From NCBI GenBank assembly GCA_038229415.1, contig JBBROM010000005.1, forward strand, positions 62,001 through 126,000: 64,000 nucleotides of DNA. The letters are read 5' to 3'. Of this stretch, positions 43,617 through 52,575 are shown in pieces. How positions within the stretch are numbered: position 1 is the stretch's first letter; each line of letters starts with the position of its first letter. The notes beneath the pieces are model-generated. The model was not told the DNA's origin. It saw only the letters and a list, made by a program, of their open reading frames with translations, and did not search any database. This DNA is from JANXUR01 sp038229415 (GTDB lineage: Bacteria; Acidobacteriota; Terriglobia; Terriglobales; Acidobacteriaceae). Both the position numbers and the translations under genes were made by a program.

Positions 43617-44588
43617 ATGAAATACCGCCAATTTGGACGCACTGGATTCAACATCAGCGACATTGCGCACGGTCTGTGGGGCATGGGCGGGTGGAGCGGG
43701 TCGGACGACGGACAGTCGCTGGCTGCGCTGCAGCTGGCCGTGGACCTCGGCTGCAATTTTTTTGACTCGGCCTGGGCCTATGGCGAAGGCAAGAGCGACG
43801 CGCTGCTAGGTGAGATTATCGCGCGCAATCCGACGAAGCGGCTGTATGCGGCCAGCAAGGTTCCGCCGAAGAACAGAAAGTGGCCATCTTCGCCGTCGGA
43901 CACGTTGCAGGACGTGTTTCCGATGGACCATGTAATCGAGTATGCGGAGCGGATTCGGGAGAAGCTGGGCGTGGAGACGATTGATGTGCTGCAACTGCAC
44001 GTATGGTCGGACCGGTGGGCGAGCGATCCGGAGTTTCGTGAGACGGTGGAGAAGCTGAAGGCAGAGGGCTTGATCCATGCGTTTGGGCTGAGCCTGAACC
44101 GGTGGGAGCCGGAGAATGGCATCGCCGCGCTGCGCACCGGGCTGGTGGACGCGGTGCAGGTGATCTACAACATTTTTGACCAGTCGCCGGAAGATGCGCT
44201 GTTTCCAGTTTGCGAAGAGCTGAACGTGGGGGTGATTGCGCGGGTGCCGCTCGATGAGGGCAGCCTGGGCGGCAAGATGACGCTGGAGACGCGGTTTCCA
44301 GAGACTGATTGGCGGTCGAAGTACTTTGGCCTGGAGAATTTGAGTGCCACGATGCCGCGCGTGGAAGCGTTGAAGGCGCTGGTGCCCGCAGAAATGACGC
44401 TGCCGGAGATGGCGCTGCGGTTCATCCTGTCGAGCCCAGCGGTGAGTACGACGATTATCGGGATGCGCTCACTGGAGCACGTGAAAAGCAATGTAGCGGC
44501 GAGTGATGCGGGTGAACTGAGCTCTGAGTTGCTGGAGGCGCTCAAGTCGCATCGCTGGGACCGCAAGAAGAAGCCGTGGTCGGACTAG
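43617..44588 (+). CDS. Aldo/keto reductase
   Basis: 323-residue NADPH-type TIM-barrel oxidoreductase. KYRQFGRTGFNISDIAHGLWGMGGW, FFDSAWAYGEGKSDALLGEII (Asp and Tyr of the catalytic tetrad), AASKVPPK (Lys) and LQLHVWSD (His) are present; VSTTIIGMRSLEHVKSNV is the cofactor-binding end. Substrate unknown. AGGAGG lies 12 bases before the ATG. It diverges from mnmG with 64 bases between. Confidence 0.92.
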   Translation: MKYRQFGRTGFNISDIAHGLWGMGGWSGSDDGQSLAALQLAVDLGCNFFDSAWAYGEGKSDALLGEIIARNPTKRLYAASKVPPKNRKWPSSPSDTLQDVFPMDHVIEYAERIREKLGVETIDVLQLHVWSDRWASDPEFRETVEKLKAEGLIHAFGLSLNRWEPENGIAALRTGLVDAVQVIYNIFDQSPEDALFPVCEELNVGVIARVPLDEGSLGGKMTLETRFPETDWRSKYFGLENLSATMPRVEALKALVPAEMTLPEMALRFILSSPAVSTTIIGMRSLEHVKSNVAASDAGELSSELLEALKSHRWDRKKKPWSD

Positions 44589-44656
44589 GGAAGTCGTGAA
44601 TCGTCGTCTCTTTACAAGTCTTTACAACGCTGGCGGATTGCGTGACAATAGTATCT

Positions 44657-44675
44657 AGTCTTACTCAGTAAGACT
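44657..44675 (+). promoter_or_regulatory. Probable operator of the RHH/RelE pair
   Basis: Perfect 19-base palindrome AGTCTTACT-C-AGTAAGACT, 20 bases ahead of the antitoxin ATG; ribbon-helix-helix antitoxins typically bind such sites to repress their own operon. Confidence 0.72.
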
Positions 44676-44694
44676 GCTGTTCAAAGAGTTGCCG

Positions 44695-45018
44695 ATGCGA
44701 ACTACGGAAACAATGACGGTTTCTTTGCCGCCAGCGCTGCTGCGGCAGTTTGAGGCAGTGTGCCAGGTGGAGTCGCGGACGCGGTCGGAGCTCGTGCGTG
44801 AGGCATTGCGCGTGTATATCGAGAGCCGCTATCCCGAAGTGGTACCGACGCGAGAAGAAATTGCTGCGTTGCAGCGGGGACGGGCTGCATTCCGGCGCGG
44901 GGATTCGATATCCTTAGACGCGCTGCTCAGCGCGTCGAATGGCGTGGAATCTCCAAATCGCCGGGCCCGCACAAAAGCAGTTTCAAAAGCTGCCGGGAAA
45001 AGACCGGGCAAGCGTTAG
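44695..45018 (+). CDS. Ribbon-helix-helix (CopG/Arc-type) antitoxin
   Basis: 107 residues. TETMTVSLPPALLRQFEAVCQVESRTRSELVREALRVYI is the RHH domain; a basic tail ending KAAGKRPGKR replaces the usual acidic one. The tail is encoded by bases that also encode the start of the RelE toxin in another frame (80-base overlap). The ATG at 44695 is preferred to an upstream TTG. Confidence 0.85.
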   Translation: MRTTETMTVSLPPALLRQFEAVCQVESRTRSELVREALRVYIESRYPEVVPTREEIAALQRGRAAFRRGDSISLDALLSASNGVESPNRRARTKAVSKAAGKRPGKR

Positions 45019-45196
45019 CGCGGCACTGCTGGCGATGCAGACCGATCCGTCTGAGGGGGACATCAAGCGACTCAAGGGCGAGAAGACTGGCTGGCGCCGC
45101 CGCGTCGGGAACTATCGCATCCTCTATGATCTACTTCCCGAAGAACGTTTGATCGTGATTGCCGCCATTCTGCGGCGCACTTCCACTACATATTGA
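44939..45196 (+). CDS. RelE-family mRNA interferase toxin
   Basis: 85 residues: WNLQIAGPAQKQFQKLPGKDRASVSAALLAM, IKRLKGEKTGWRRRVGNYRILYDLL and VIAAILRRTSTTY are typical of RelE, including the Arg-rich strand and C-terminal Tyr. Starts inside the antitoxin gene, so translation of the two is coupled. Confidence 0.9.
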   Translation: MAWNLQIAGPAQKQFQKLPGKDRASVSAALLAMQTDPSEGDIKRLKGEKTGWRRRVGNYRILYDLLPEERLIVIAAILRRTSTTY

Positions 45197-45226
45197 ATCC
45201 ACGGTTTATTCTGAATCTTCTTGCGA

Positions 45227-46465
45227 ATGTCACATTCCCCGACAACTCGTGCGCCGTTTTCGTTTGCGGTTGAAGCTACGTCCGGCTCGGCGCGGGCGGG
45301 GCGGATGGTTACACCGCATGGGGTGGTGGAGACTCCTGTGTTCATGCCGGTGGGGACGCTGGCTTCGGTGAAGGGAGTTTCGCAGGATTTGCTGGAGGAG
45401 TTGGGCGCGGAGATCATCCTGAGCAACACGTACCACCTATTTTTGCGTCCCGGAGTAGAGCAGGTGCGGGCGTTGGGTGGGGTGCATCGGTTCATGAGCT
45501 GGGATCGGCCGATTCTGACGGATTCGGGCGGGTTCCAGGTGTTCAGCCTGAGTGCGATGCGGAAGTTGACTGAGGATGGGGTGGAGTTCCGGTCGCATCT
45601 GGATGGGTCAAAGAAGTTTTTGGGGCCGGAGCAGGCGATGGAAGCGCAGATTGGGCTGGGCGCGGACATCATCATGGCGTTTGATGAGTGTACGGAGTAT
45701 CCGGCGGAGCGCAGTCGGGTGAAGGAGTCGATGGAGCTGACGTTGCGTTGGGCACGGCGGAGCAAGGATTATTTTGAGGCGCACAAGGGGGAAGTGCCCT
45801 GGGGGGGAGTTCCCAGTTGCCGGTTGCCGGTTGCCAGTGAGGGTAGGGGGCAGGGTTCAGTGGGCAGCGAAGAGCTTGCCGTGTTGCACTCGGCATGGAC
45901 GGGCGAGGGCGCCCGTCCCCACACAGGCGGTGCGGCGACGCAAGCGTTGTTTGGCATTGTGCAGGGCGGAATGGAGATGGATTTGCGGCGGGAGTCGGCG
46001 GAGCGCACGATGGAGATCGGCTTTCCGGGATATGCGATGGGCGGGTTCAGCGTCGGCGAGCCGCGGGAGCTTTCGCGCGACGTGATTGCTGCTACGCTGG
46101 AGCATCTTCCGGCCGATAAACCCCGTTATTTGATGGGAGTAGGGACGCCGGAGGAGATCGTATATTACGCGAAGCTGGGCGTGGACATGATGGATTGTGT
46201 GCTGCCGACGCGGGCAGCGCGGCATGGACTGCTGTTTACGTCCGAGGGGCGAATCAATATCAAAGGTGCGCGCTATGCCGGGGACGAGGGGCCGCTTGAT
46301 CCGAAGTGCGGCTGCAAGGTGTGTGGGCGGTATTCGCGGGCCTACCTGCGACACCTGTATGTGTCGAATGAAGTGCTGGCGACGGTGCTGAATACCGTGC
46401 ACAACCTGAGCTTCTACCTTGACACCATGCGGTCGGTGCGTCATGCTATTCGACTTGGGGCCTGA
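45227..46465 (+). CDS. tgt: Queuine tRNA-ribosyltransferase with in-frame repeat insertion
   Basis: Swaps guanine for the queuosine precursor preQ1 at position 34 of Asn, Asp, His and Tyr tRNAs. 412 residues: SNTYHLFLRPG, LTDSGGFQVFSLS, ALFGIVQGG, DCVLPTRAARHG (nucleophile Asp) and zinc ligands in PKCGCKVCGRYSRAYLRHL are intact. Between GEVPWGG and TQALFGIVQGG, residues about 190-235 are extra and encoded by an R-F iteration and an R-A hairpin; E. coli Tgt has about 375 residues. The next genes, yajC-secD-secF, repeat the classic tgt-yajC-secD-secF order. Confidence 0.95.
   Translation: MSHSPTTRAPFSFAVEATSGSARAGRMVTPHGVVETPVFMPVGTLASVKGVSQDLLEELGAEIILSNTYHLFLRPGVEQVRALGGVHRFMSWDRPILTDSGGFQVFSLSAMRKLTEDGVEFRSHLDGSKKFLGPEQAMEAQIGLGADIIMAFDECTEYPAERSRVKESMELTLRWARRSKDYFEAHKGEVPWGGVPSCRLPVASEGRGQGSVGSEELAVLHSAWTGEGARPHTGGAATQALFGIVQGGMEMDLRRESAERTMEIGFPGYAMGGFSVGEPRELSRDVIAATLEHLPADKPRYLMGVGTPEEIVYYAKLGVDMMDCVLPTRAARHGLLFTSEGRINIKGARYAGDEGPLDPKCGCKVCGRYSRAYLRHLYVSNEVLATVLNTVHNLSFYLDTMRSVRHAIRLGA
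45811..45925. repeat. R-F plus R-A repeats inside tgt
   Basis: AGTTCCCAGTTGCCGGTTGCC iteration at 45811-45837 and GGACGGGCGAGGGCGCCCGTCC with CCCCACAC at 45895-45925; read in frame, here on the coding strand. Confidence 0.88.
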
Positions 46466-46808
46466 GAGAGGTTTTGTGCGGCGCGCCTTGTTCCGATAGT
46501 TGCGGGCTCACCTTACTCATCTTCTCATCAGCTTCTCAATCGAGCGGTACTCATGTAGAGTGGTTAAGGCTTTCCCGCCATCATTCTAAAGAGTCAAGGA
46601 AGTTGTTCCGTCATTTTCCGTCCAAGTGTCTCCCTGCACGAACCTCCTCAGGACTGACTGAGTGGATTGGGGCTGTTTGAGGGCGACTGGTCTCTACGGC
46701 TTACTGGCGGCGCGGCGACCTGACGATACGAGCGGGCAAGACCGGGTTGAAACTGGAAAACGTTCCGCGAGTGGCTTTCTGTAATCGCGGGCGGATGTAA
46801 AGGGGTTC
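46466..46808 (+). other. Gap between tgt and yajC, no gene seen
   Basis: 343 bases with mixed composition and no recognised repeat family. It should contain the promoter for yajC-secDF, but no convincing -35/-10 pair stands out. Confidence 0.4.
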
Positions 46809-47117
46809 ATGCAATCATTACTGGCAATGCAGGCATTTGGCGGGGGCGGCTTACAGATGCTGCTCACCATAGTCCCCATCTTCGCAATTTTTTATTTTCT
46901 ACTCATCCTCCCGCAGCAACGCCGCCAAAAGAAGTGGGCGCAGATGCTCAGCGAGTTGAAGACGGGCGACCGCGTGGTGACCAGTGGCGGCCTCCGTGGC
47001 ATCGTGACGAACATCAAGGACGACGCGCTGGTATTGAAGGTGGCTCCGGACGGCTTGAAGGTGGAGATTATGCGGAGCGCGGTGCTTTCAGTGGATGGGC
47101 CGGAAGCGGGCAAATAG
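46809..47117 (+). CDS. yajC: Preprotein translocase accessory subunit YajC
   Basis: Small inner-membrane protein that joins SecDF to the SecYEG channel. 102 residues: one membrane segment (about 16-36) followed by PQQRRQKKWAQMLSELKTGDRVVTSGGLRGIV, the YajC signature. AAGGGG precedes the ATG. First of yajC-secD-secF. Confidence 0.95.
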   Translation: MQSLLAMQAFGGGGLQMLLTIVPIFAIFYFLLILPQQRRQKKWAQMLSELKTGDRVVTSGGLRGIVTNIKDDALVLKVAPDGLKVEIMRSAVLSVDGPEAGK

Positions 47118-47189
47118 CAGCAAGTTTGGCATCACAGTTTTGTGCAACAGAAATTTTGAGATTGGCACCATTCGAGTGATTTTTTCGTG

Positions 47190-48836
47190 ATGAAGAGACA
47201 GAGCTGGAAGTTGATTTTGATTCTCGGTTTGCTGGCAATCTTCACCGCCGGCATTTTTGTGGGCGGGCCGGATAGCTGGGATCGCAGCGTGTCTGCCATT
47301 AAAAATGGCGGGCTCGTGGCGGGTCTGCAGCAGAACATCCACTTGGGGCTTGACCTACGCGGCGGCACGCACCTGATTCTGCAGGTGGTGGTGAAGGATG
47401 CGGTGAATGCCGAGACCGATCAGGTGATTGATCGCCTGAAGTCTGAATTCTCCAAGAAGAACATCGCGTACGCCTCGATGGAGCAGCCGGATCGGGATAA
47501 TCATCCGGAGCAGGTGCTGGTGAAGGGTGTTCCGCCGGAAGCGACGAGCGACGTGCGGCAGATTGTGAGTGACCGGTTGCCGGAGTATGACTTGGCCTCG
47601 GGCGCAGAGAATAGCTGGACGGTCACCATGAAGTCCGCTGCGTTGAGCGCGCTGAAGTCACAGGCGGTGACGCAGGCCATTGAAACTATCCGCAATCGTA
47701 TTGACAGCCTGGGCGTGAGTGAGCCGGTGATTCAGGAGCACGGACTGGGCGAGTATCAGATTCTGGTGCAACTGCCGGGCGTGGACGATCCGGCGCGAGT
47801 GAAAGACATCATGCAGTCCACCGCGTTGCTGGAGATCAAGCAGGCGATGCCGGGCGGGCCGTATTCGACTGAAGCATCAGCGCAGGCGGCGGTGACTTCG
47901 CCGGATCAGATTGTGCTGAAGGGCAAGAGCGCGGCAGCGGCTACGAGTGGCTCGGCGGATGCAGGCGATCTGTTCTACGTCGTGACGCGGGCCTCCGCGG
48001 TCACGGGCCGTGACTTGCGGGCGCAGGGTGCGTCGGTGACGCAAGACGAGCAGGGACGCCCCGCAGTGAGTTTTGTGTTAACCACCGAAGGTGGGCAAAA
48101 GTTCGCCAACTTTACTGGGTCGCATGTGAATGAGTCGCTGGCCGTGGTACTCGACAACAAGGTGATGGAAGTCGCGAACATTCAGGAGCAGATTCGCGAC
48201 AGCGGACGCATCACGGGCCGGTTCACTCCGCAGGCGGCGAAGGATCTGACACTGATCTTGAACTCGGGTTCACTGCCAGCCACAATTCGCTATCTGGAAG
48301 AGCGGACTGTGGGGCCGTCGCTGGGCGCGGATTCGATCAAGGCAGGCGTGCAGGCTGCGATTATCGGCATGATGGCAGTGATGATTTTCATGCTGGTGTA
48401 CTATCGCGGTTCCGGGATTAACGCCGATCTGGCGCTGTTCTTGAACCTGGTGATCCTGCTGGGCTTCCTGGGCTTCAGCGGAGCAACCTTGACCCTGCCA
48501 GGCATCGCTGGCGTGATTCTGACGATTGGTATGGGCGTGGATTCGAATGTGCTGATCTTCGAGCGCATTCGGGAAGAGTTGCGGGCGGGTAAGACGCCAG
48601 CTACAGCCGTGGATCAAGGCTTTGGACACGCTTGGCTGACGATTGTGGACACCCACGTTACGACGATTGTTTCGGCGGCGATTTTGTTTGTGTTCGGCAC
48701 CGGGCCAGTGCGGGGATTTGCGATTACGCTGGCGTTTGGTTTGTTCGCGAATTTGTTCACGGCGGTATTTGTTTCGCGGACGATCTTCAACTGGGTGTTG
48801 AGCCGGAAGAAGCCGGGCGAGGCACTGAGCATTTAG
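47190..48836 (+). CDS. secD: Protein translocase subunit SecD
   Basis: RND-type membrane subunit that uses the proton gradient to pull exported proteins through. About 548 residues: first membrane helix (8-26), HLGLDLRGGTHLILQV, periplasmic P1 domain, LNSGSLPATIRYLEERTVGPSLG and the six-helix end with ILTIGMGVDSNVLIFERIREELRAGKT. The GTG one codon earlier is an alternative start. 69 bases after yajC. Confidence 0.96.
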   Translation: MKRQSWKLILILGLLAIFTAGIFVGGPDSWDRSVSAIKNGGLVAGLQQNIHLGLDLRGGTHLILQVVVKDAVNAETDQVIDRLKSEFSKKNIAYASMEQPDRDNHPEQVLVKGVPPEATSDVRQIVSDRLPEYDLASGAENSWTVTMKSAALSALKSQAVTQAIETIRNRIDSLGVSEPVIQEHGLGEYQILVQLPGVDDPARVKDIMQSTALLEIKQAMPGGPYSTEASAQAAVTSPDQIVLKGKSAAAATSGSADAGDLFYVVTRASAVTGRDLRAQGASVTQDEQGRPAVSFVLTTEGGQKFANFTGSHVNESLAVVLDNKVMEVANIQEQIRDSGRITGRFTPQAAKDLTLILNSGSLPATIRYLEERTVGPSLGADSIKAGVQAAIIGMMAVMIFMLVYYRGSGINADLALFLNLVILLGFLGFSGATLTLPGIAGVILTIGMGVDSNVLIFERIREELRAGKTPATAVDQGFGHAWLTIVDTHVTTIVSAAILFVFGTGPVRGFAITLAFGLFANLFTAVFVSRTIFNWVLSRKKPGEALSI

Positions 48837-48947
48837 CGTGGAATGGCGAAACGTTAGGACGAAACGTTCCCGACATTTCGCAGGGCAATAGCTGGCAAGA
48901 CAACTTTTATTCAACAATTTAAAGCCTTTAGGACTGAGGAACGGCTG

Positions 48948-50123
48948 GTGGAATTTTTTCGCGATACAAAGATTGATTGGTTGGGCTGGAAGTGGTATTT
49001 TCTTGCCTTCTCGCTTGTGTTCTCCATTGCAGGTGTTATGTCGATGCTGTTCTGGCACGGCATACCGCTGGGGGTGGACTTCAAGGGCGGTACGCTCGTC
49101 TACGTGAAGTTCAATCACGCGCCGGATGACAACGGAATCCGGGCGGCGATGGACAAGGCTGGACTGCACAACGCGCGCATTCAACGCTACGGCGCGGCAC
49201 AGAACAACGAAGTGCTGGTGCAACTGGAGCAGAAGGACACCATCGAGACGGCTTTGGATCAGGGCAAGGCGCAGATCATTCAGGCATTGGGCGCGGCTAC
49301 GGCCAGCGACAAACCCGACCTGAATAATGCCAGCCGACTGACGTTGACCAACTTTTTGTTGGAAAAAGATCCACTGAGGGCAGGCACGGACGCAAATTCG
49401 CGGTACACTGCCGAAGCTAACGCAATTGCAGATTATCGCGACAAGGTTAAGGGCGGCGTGTTGGGCTCGATGGATGAACTGAGCAGTGTTGCGAAGCCGG
49501 AGACGCTGGCCGCAGTGAAAGATGGATTTTCGCTTTCCGACTATGGAGTGCGGAACGTAGACATCGTAGGGCCGCAGGTAGGCAAGCAGTTGCAGGGGCA
49601 GGCATTTCGCGCGGTGCTGTACTCTTTGGCCGGAATGCTGATATACCTTTGGTTTCGCTTTGAATTGATCTATGGCGTGGCGGCAGTGGTGGCGGTGTTC
49701 CACGACACGCTGATTACGGTGGGCGCGTTCTCGCTGGCGAATGTGGATATCACGCTGACGGTAGTGGCGGCGATCCTGACGCTGGTGGGCTACTCGATGA
49801 ACGACACCATCGTGGTGTTCGACCGGATTCGCGAGAATGTGCGGGGGATGCGCAAAGAATCGTTGGCGGACATTGTCAACAAGAGCATCAACCAGACGCT
49901 GAGCCGGACGATTCTGACTTCGGGGTTGACGTTCTTGACGGTGCTGGCGCTGTTTGTATTCGGTGGCGAAGTGCTGAAGGGTTTCTCGTTCGCACTGGTG
50001 GTAGGAATTTTGATCGGAACGTACTCTTCGATTGCGGTGGCGGCACCGATGCTGGTGGCGTATCAGGAGTGGCGGGCTGGCAAGAGCGGCCGGGTAGCGG
50101 TGGTTCCGGCGGCCAAGCGATAG
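48948..50123 (+). CDS. secF: Protein translocase subunit SecF
   Basis: Partner of SecD. 391 residues from a GTG with GAGG ahead: VDFKGGTLVYVKF, YFRFEL-like YLWFRFELIYGVAAVVAVFHD, VGYSMNDTIVVFDRIREN and FALVVGILIGTYSSIAVAAP. The periplasmic part (about 60-210) is longer than in E. coli SecF (323 residues in all), with an Ala/Lys/Asp-rich segment. Confidence 0.96.
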   Translation: MEFFRDTKIDWLGWKWYFLAFSLVFSIAGVMSMLFWHGIPLGVDFKGGTLVYVKFNHAPDDNGIRAAMDKAGLHNARIQRYGAAQNNEVLVQLEQKDTIETALDQGKAQIIQALGAATASDKPDLNNASRLTLTNFLLEKDPLRAGTDANSRYTAEANAIADYRDKVKGGVLGSMDELSSVAKPETLAAVKDGFSLSDYGVRNVDIVGPQVGKQLQGQAFRAVLYSLAGMLIYLWFRFELIYGVAAVVAVFHDTLITVGAFSLANVDITLTVVAAILTLVGYSMNDTIVVFDRIRENVRGMRKESLADIVNKSINQTLSRTILTSGLTFLTVLALFVFGGEVLKGFSFALVVGILIGTYSSIAVAAPMLVAYQEWRAGKSGRVAVVPAAKR

Positions 50124-50282
50124 TGAGTATGAGCCGATTTGCAGAAGTGGTTTGACAGACAGCGGGGGGTGCGTAGTAACCTACCGACCGTTTGGTAAAT
50201 GGGAATATGGAACACGATTAACCGAAGCGGTGTCTAAGCGTAGCAGGCAAGGGCAGTTCAGGGTTTTCAGTGGAGACTCCCA

Positions 50283-50996
50283 ATGTTTGAAGATAGCATC
50301 CTGAAGTCGAAGAGTAAGAGCGGCAGGTCCATGTTCGTCTCGTTTGGGTTGCAGGCCCTAGTGGTCGTCGTCGCGATCCTGATCCCGCTGATCTATACCG
50401 AGGCGCTGCCGAAAGGTTCGCTGACCACGCTGTTGGTGGCACCACCGCCGCCACCGCCACCGCCACCACCACCTGCCGCTGTTCCGGTGAAGGTCATCAA
50501 GGTGGTGAGCGAAATCCAAAACAACCAGTTGCGCATGCCCACCAAGATTCCGCAGAAAATTCAGATGGTCAAGGAAGACATCGCTCCGCCTGAGGCGCCG
50601 GATACTGGCGTTGTGGGTGGCGTGGGGGGCGGCGCGGTCGGAGGCGTGATTGGCGGCATTATTAGCTCGACGCCAGTGGCCACTGTAAAGGCGGCGGCTC
50701 CGCAGCGAGTGCGTGTCTCCTCGGGTGTCGCGGCTGGTCAATTGATCAGCAAGACCACACCGAACTATCCGCCACTGGCGCGCCAAGCCCGCATCCAGGG
50801 GTCGGTGCTGCTCTCGGCGATTATCGGCAAGGACGGCACGATTCAAAACCTGAAAGTGCTGAGCGGCCACCCGATGCTTACCCAGTCCGCGCTGGACGCG
50901 GTGAAGCAGTGGCGCTACAAGCCGTACCTGCTGAACGGCGATCCGGTGGAAGTGGAGACGCAGGTTCAGGTGAACTTTACGCTGGCTGGCGGTTAA
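50283..50996 (+). CDS. TonB-family energy transducer
   Basis: Spans from inner membrane to outer-membrane receptors and passes on proton-motive force. 237 residues: membrane helix (about 19-38), a proline run (11 Pro, near 54-64) encoded by a CCA/CCG repeat tract, a Gly/Val-rich hinge (GVVGGVGGGAVGGVIGG) and the C-terminal TonB fold (PNYPPLARQARIQGSVLLSAIIGKDGTI...VKQWRYKPYLLNG). First of a cluster with ExbB, two ExbDs and a TPR lipoprotein. Confidence 0.92.
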   Translation: MFEDSILKSKSKSGRSMFVSFGLQALVVVVAILIPLIYTEALPKGSLTTLLVAPPPPPPPPPPPAAVPVKVIKVVSEIQNNQLRMPTKIPQKIQMVKEDIAPPEAPDTGVVGGVGGGAVGGVIGGIISSTPVATVKAAAPQRVRVSSGVAAGQLISKTTPNYPPLARQARIQGSVLLSAIIGKDGTIQNLKVLSGHPMLTQSALDAVKQWRYKPYLLNGDPVEVETQVQVNFTLAGG

Positions 50997-51155
50997 ACCC
51001 GCAGGTTGGCAGCATCCGCTTCTGATCTCGGCGAGGCCGGGGAGGCGGCGGAGGTGAGGGCCGAGTGGGGTGGGGAAACCCGCACCGCCGGAGCAACACT
51101 AAACGGCACGACCGCAAGAGAGCTTGATTCGTTCTGAGGAGGAAAAGAGGAAGTC

Positions 51156-51914
51156 ATGTTCGCAGCCAACCTAGTAATCGCTGTCAAGTTTCACGCCCTT
51201 ACCGCCGCCGCCCTGCTGCTCCAGGAGAGCTCGGCTGGCAATTTCTCTGACCCGATTTCGTTGTGGAATGCCATGGGCGCCATCGCGAAAGTCGTGGTGG
51301 TGATTCTGTTTATTATGTCGGGCTGGTCCATTGCCGTCATGATTGACCGCCTGATCGCCTACAACAAGGCAAGCAGCCAGTCCCGTGCATTTGCACCCGC
51401 GGTGGCCGGTGCGCTGAAGAATGGCGCGATTGAGGAAGCCATCAAGATCGCCGAGCGCCATAAGGCTAGTCATTTGGCCAAAGTGGTGCAGTCCGGTCTT
51501 ATGGAATTCCGCTCGCATGATATGTCGAGCGACATTCCGGGCGACCAGATTGAAGCTTCCAAGCGCGCACTGGAACGGACCGAAGCCATTGTTCACGCCG
51601 AGATGAAGAGCGGCCTGAGCGCACTGGCGACGATTGGTTCGACGGCACCGTTCGTCGGGCTGTTCGGCACGGTGGTCGGTATTCTGAACGCCTTCCAAGG
51701 CATCGCGAGCAACAAGGTGACTGGTCTGGGCGCGGTGGCTGGCGGTATTTCGGAAGCGCTGGTAACGACGGCCATCGGTCTTGTCGTGGCCATCCCAGCC
51801 GTTATGATGTTCAACTACCTGACCAGCCGCGTGGAAGCATTTGACGTGGAAATGGACAACTCATCGAGCGAGCTTCTGGACTACTTCCTGAAGCGGCGTT
51901 CGATGCGCAAGTAG
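51156..51914 (+). CDS. ExbB/TolQ-family proton channel subunit
   Basis: 252 residues with three membrane segments (about 38-60, 140-165, 185-205) and the family core LSALATIGSTAPFVGLFGTVVGILNAFQGI and ITEALVTTAIGLVVAIPAV-like ISEALVTTAIGLVVAIPAVM. Works with the two ExbD proteins that follow. GAGGAAAAGAGG upstream of the ATG. Confidence 0.93.
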   Translation: MFAANLVIAVKFHALTAAALLLQESSAGNFSDPISLWNAMGAIAKVVVVILFIMSGWSIAVMIDRLIAYNKASSQSRAFAPAVAGALKNGAIEEAIKIAERHKASHLAKVVQSGLMEFRSHDMSSDIPGDQIEASKRALERTEAIVHAEMKSGLSALATIGSTAPFVGLFGTVVGILNAFQGIASNKVTGLGAVAGGISEALVTTAIGLVVAIPAVMMFNYLTSRVEAFDVEMDNSSSELLDYFLKRRSMRK

Positions 51915-52089
51915 GCGCAAGCAGGCGTTCGTAACTGGTAGCTTGGCCGGGGCAAAAGCCGCTGGTCTGGCAAGCAGTAGTTCGATAGCAAAGGCAGCTA
52001 AGGCAGGTTGGCAAGCTTCCGGGGGCGCGGAGTTCCGCAGCCTCCGGGGCCCTGCAAACACGGCCCCGCAGCTGCGGGAGATGTCATCA

Positions 52090-52527
52090 ATGGCACTACA
52101 GGTTCGCAACGAAGGCGCAAACGTCCAGTCGTCCATCAACGTGACCCCGATGGTGGATGTGATGCTGGTGCTCCTCATCATCTTCATGGTGGTTACGCCC
52201 ATGCTGCAGCATGGCCACCCGGTAGAGATGGCGAAGGTGGATCACCCAGAGAATATGCCGGATGCCGACAAAGAAGACGCACTGCTGGTCGCAGTGCAAC
52301 GCGATGGCAAAGTGTATTTTGGCAACGACCCGGTTGACCCTGCAGCCCTGACACAGAAGGTAAAGGACAAGCTCGCAGCGAAGGCGCAGGTTGTCTTTGT
52401 GAGGGCGGACAAGCGCGCGAAATACGGCGTGGTGGCGGATACCGTGGACAACATTCGAGCTGCTGGCGTTGACCAAATCGGCCTGCTTACCGACCGGAAA
52501 CAGACTCCAGGTGCGCCGCCGCGGTAA
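52090..52527 (+). CDS. ExbD/TolR-family protein, first copy
   Basis: 145 residues: short cytoplasmic start, INVTPMVDVMLVLLIIFMVV membrane helix with the proton-carrying Asp (VDVML), and a periplasmic alpha/beta domain. The ATG at 52090 has GGGAG nine bases upstream; earlier codons are weaker. Followed after 48 bases by a second copy. Confidence 0.92.
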   Translation: MALQVRNEGANVQSSINVTPMVDVMLVLLIIFMVVTPMLQHGHPVEMAKVDHPENMPDADKEDALLVAVQRDGKVYFGNDPVDPAALTQKVKDKLAAKAQVVFVRADKRAKYGVVADTVDNIRAAGVDQIGLLTDRKQTPGAPPR

Positions 52528-52575
52528 AGACCGCGCCAACCGATATGCGCAACAGTAAATTTTTGAGGTGACCTT

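Noticed and set aside
46466..46808. tRNA or small RNA in the tgt-yajC gap
   Set aside because: No cloverleaf pairing or TTCGA loop could be built.
48270..49703. 477-codon open frame antisense to secD/secF
   Set aside because: His/Arg-rich translation with no family features; secD and secF are certain on the other strand. High GC keeps many shadow frames open.
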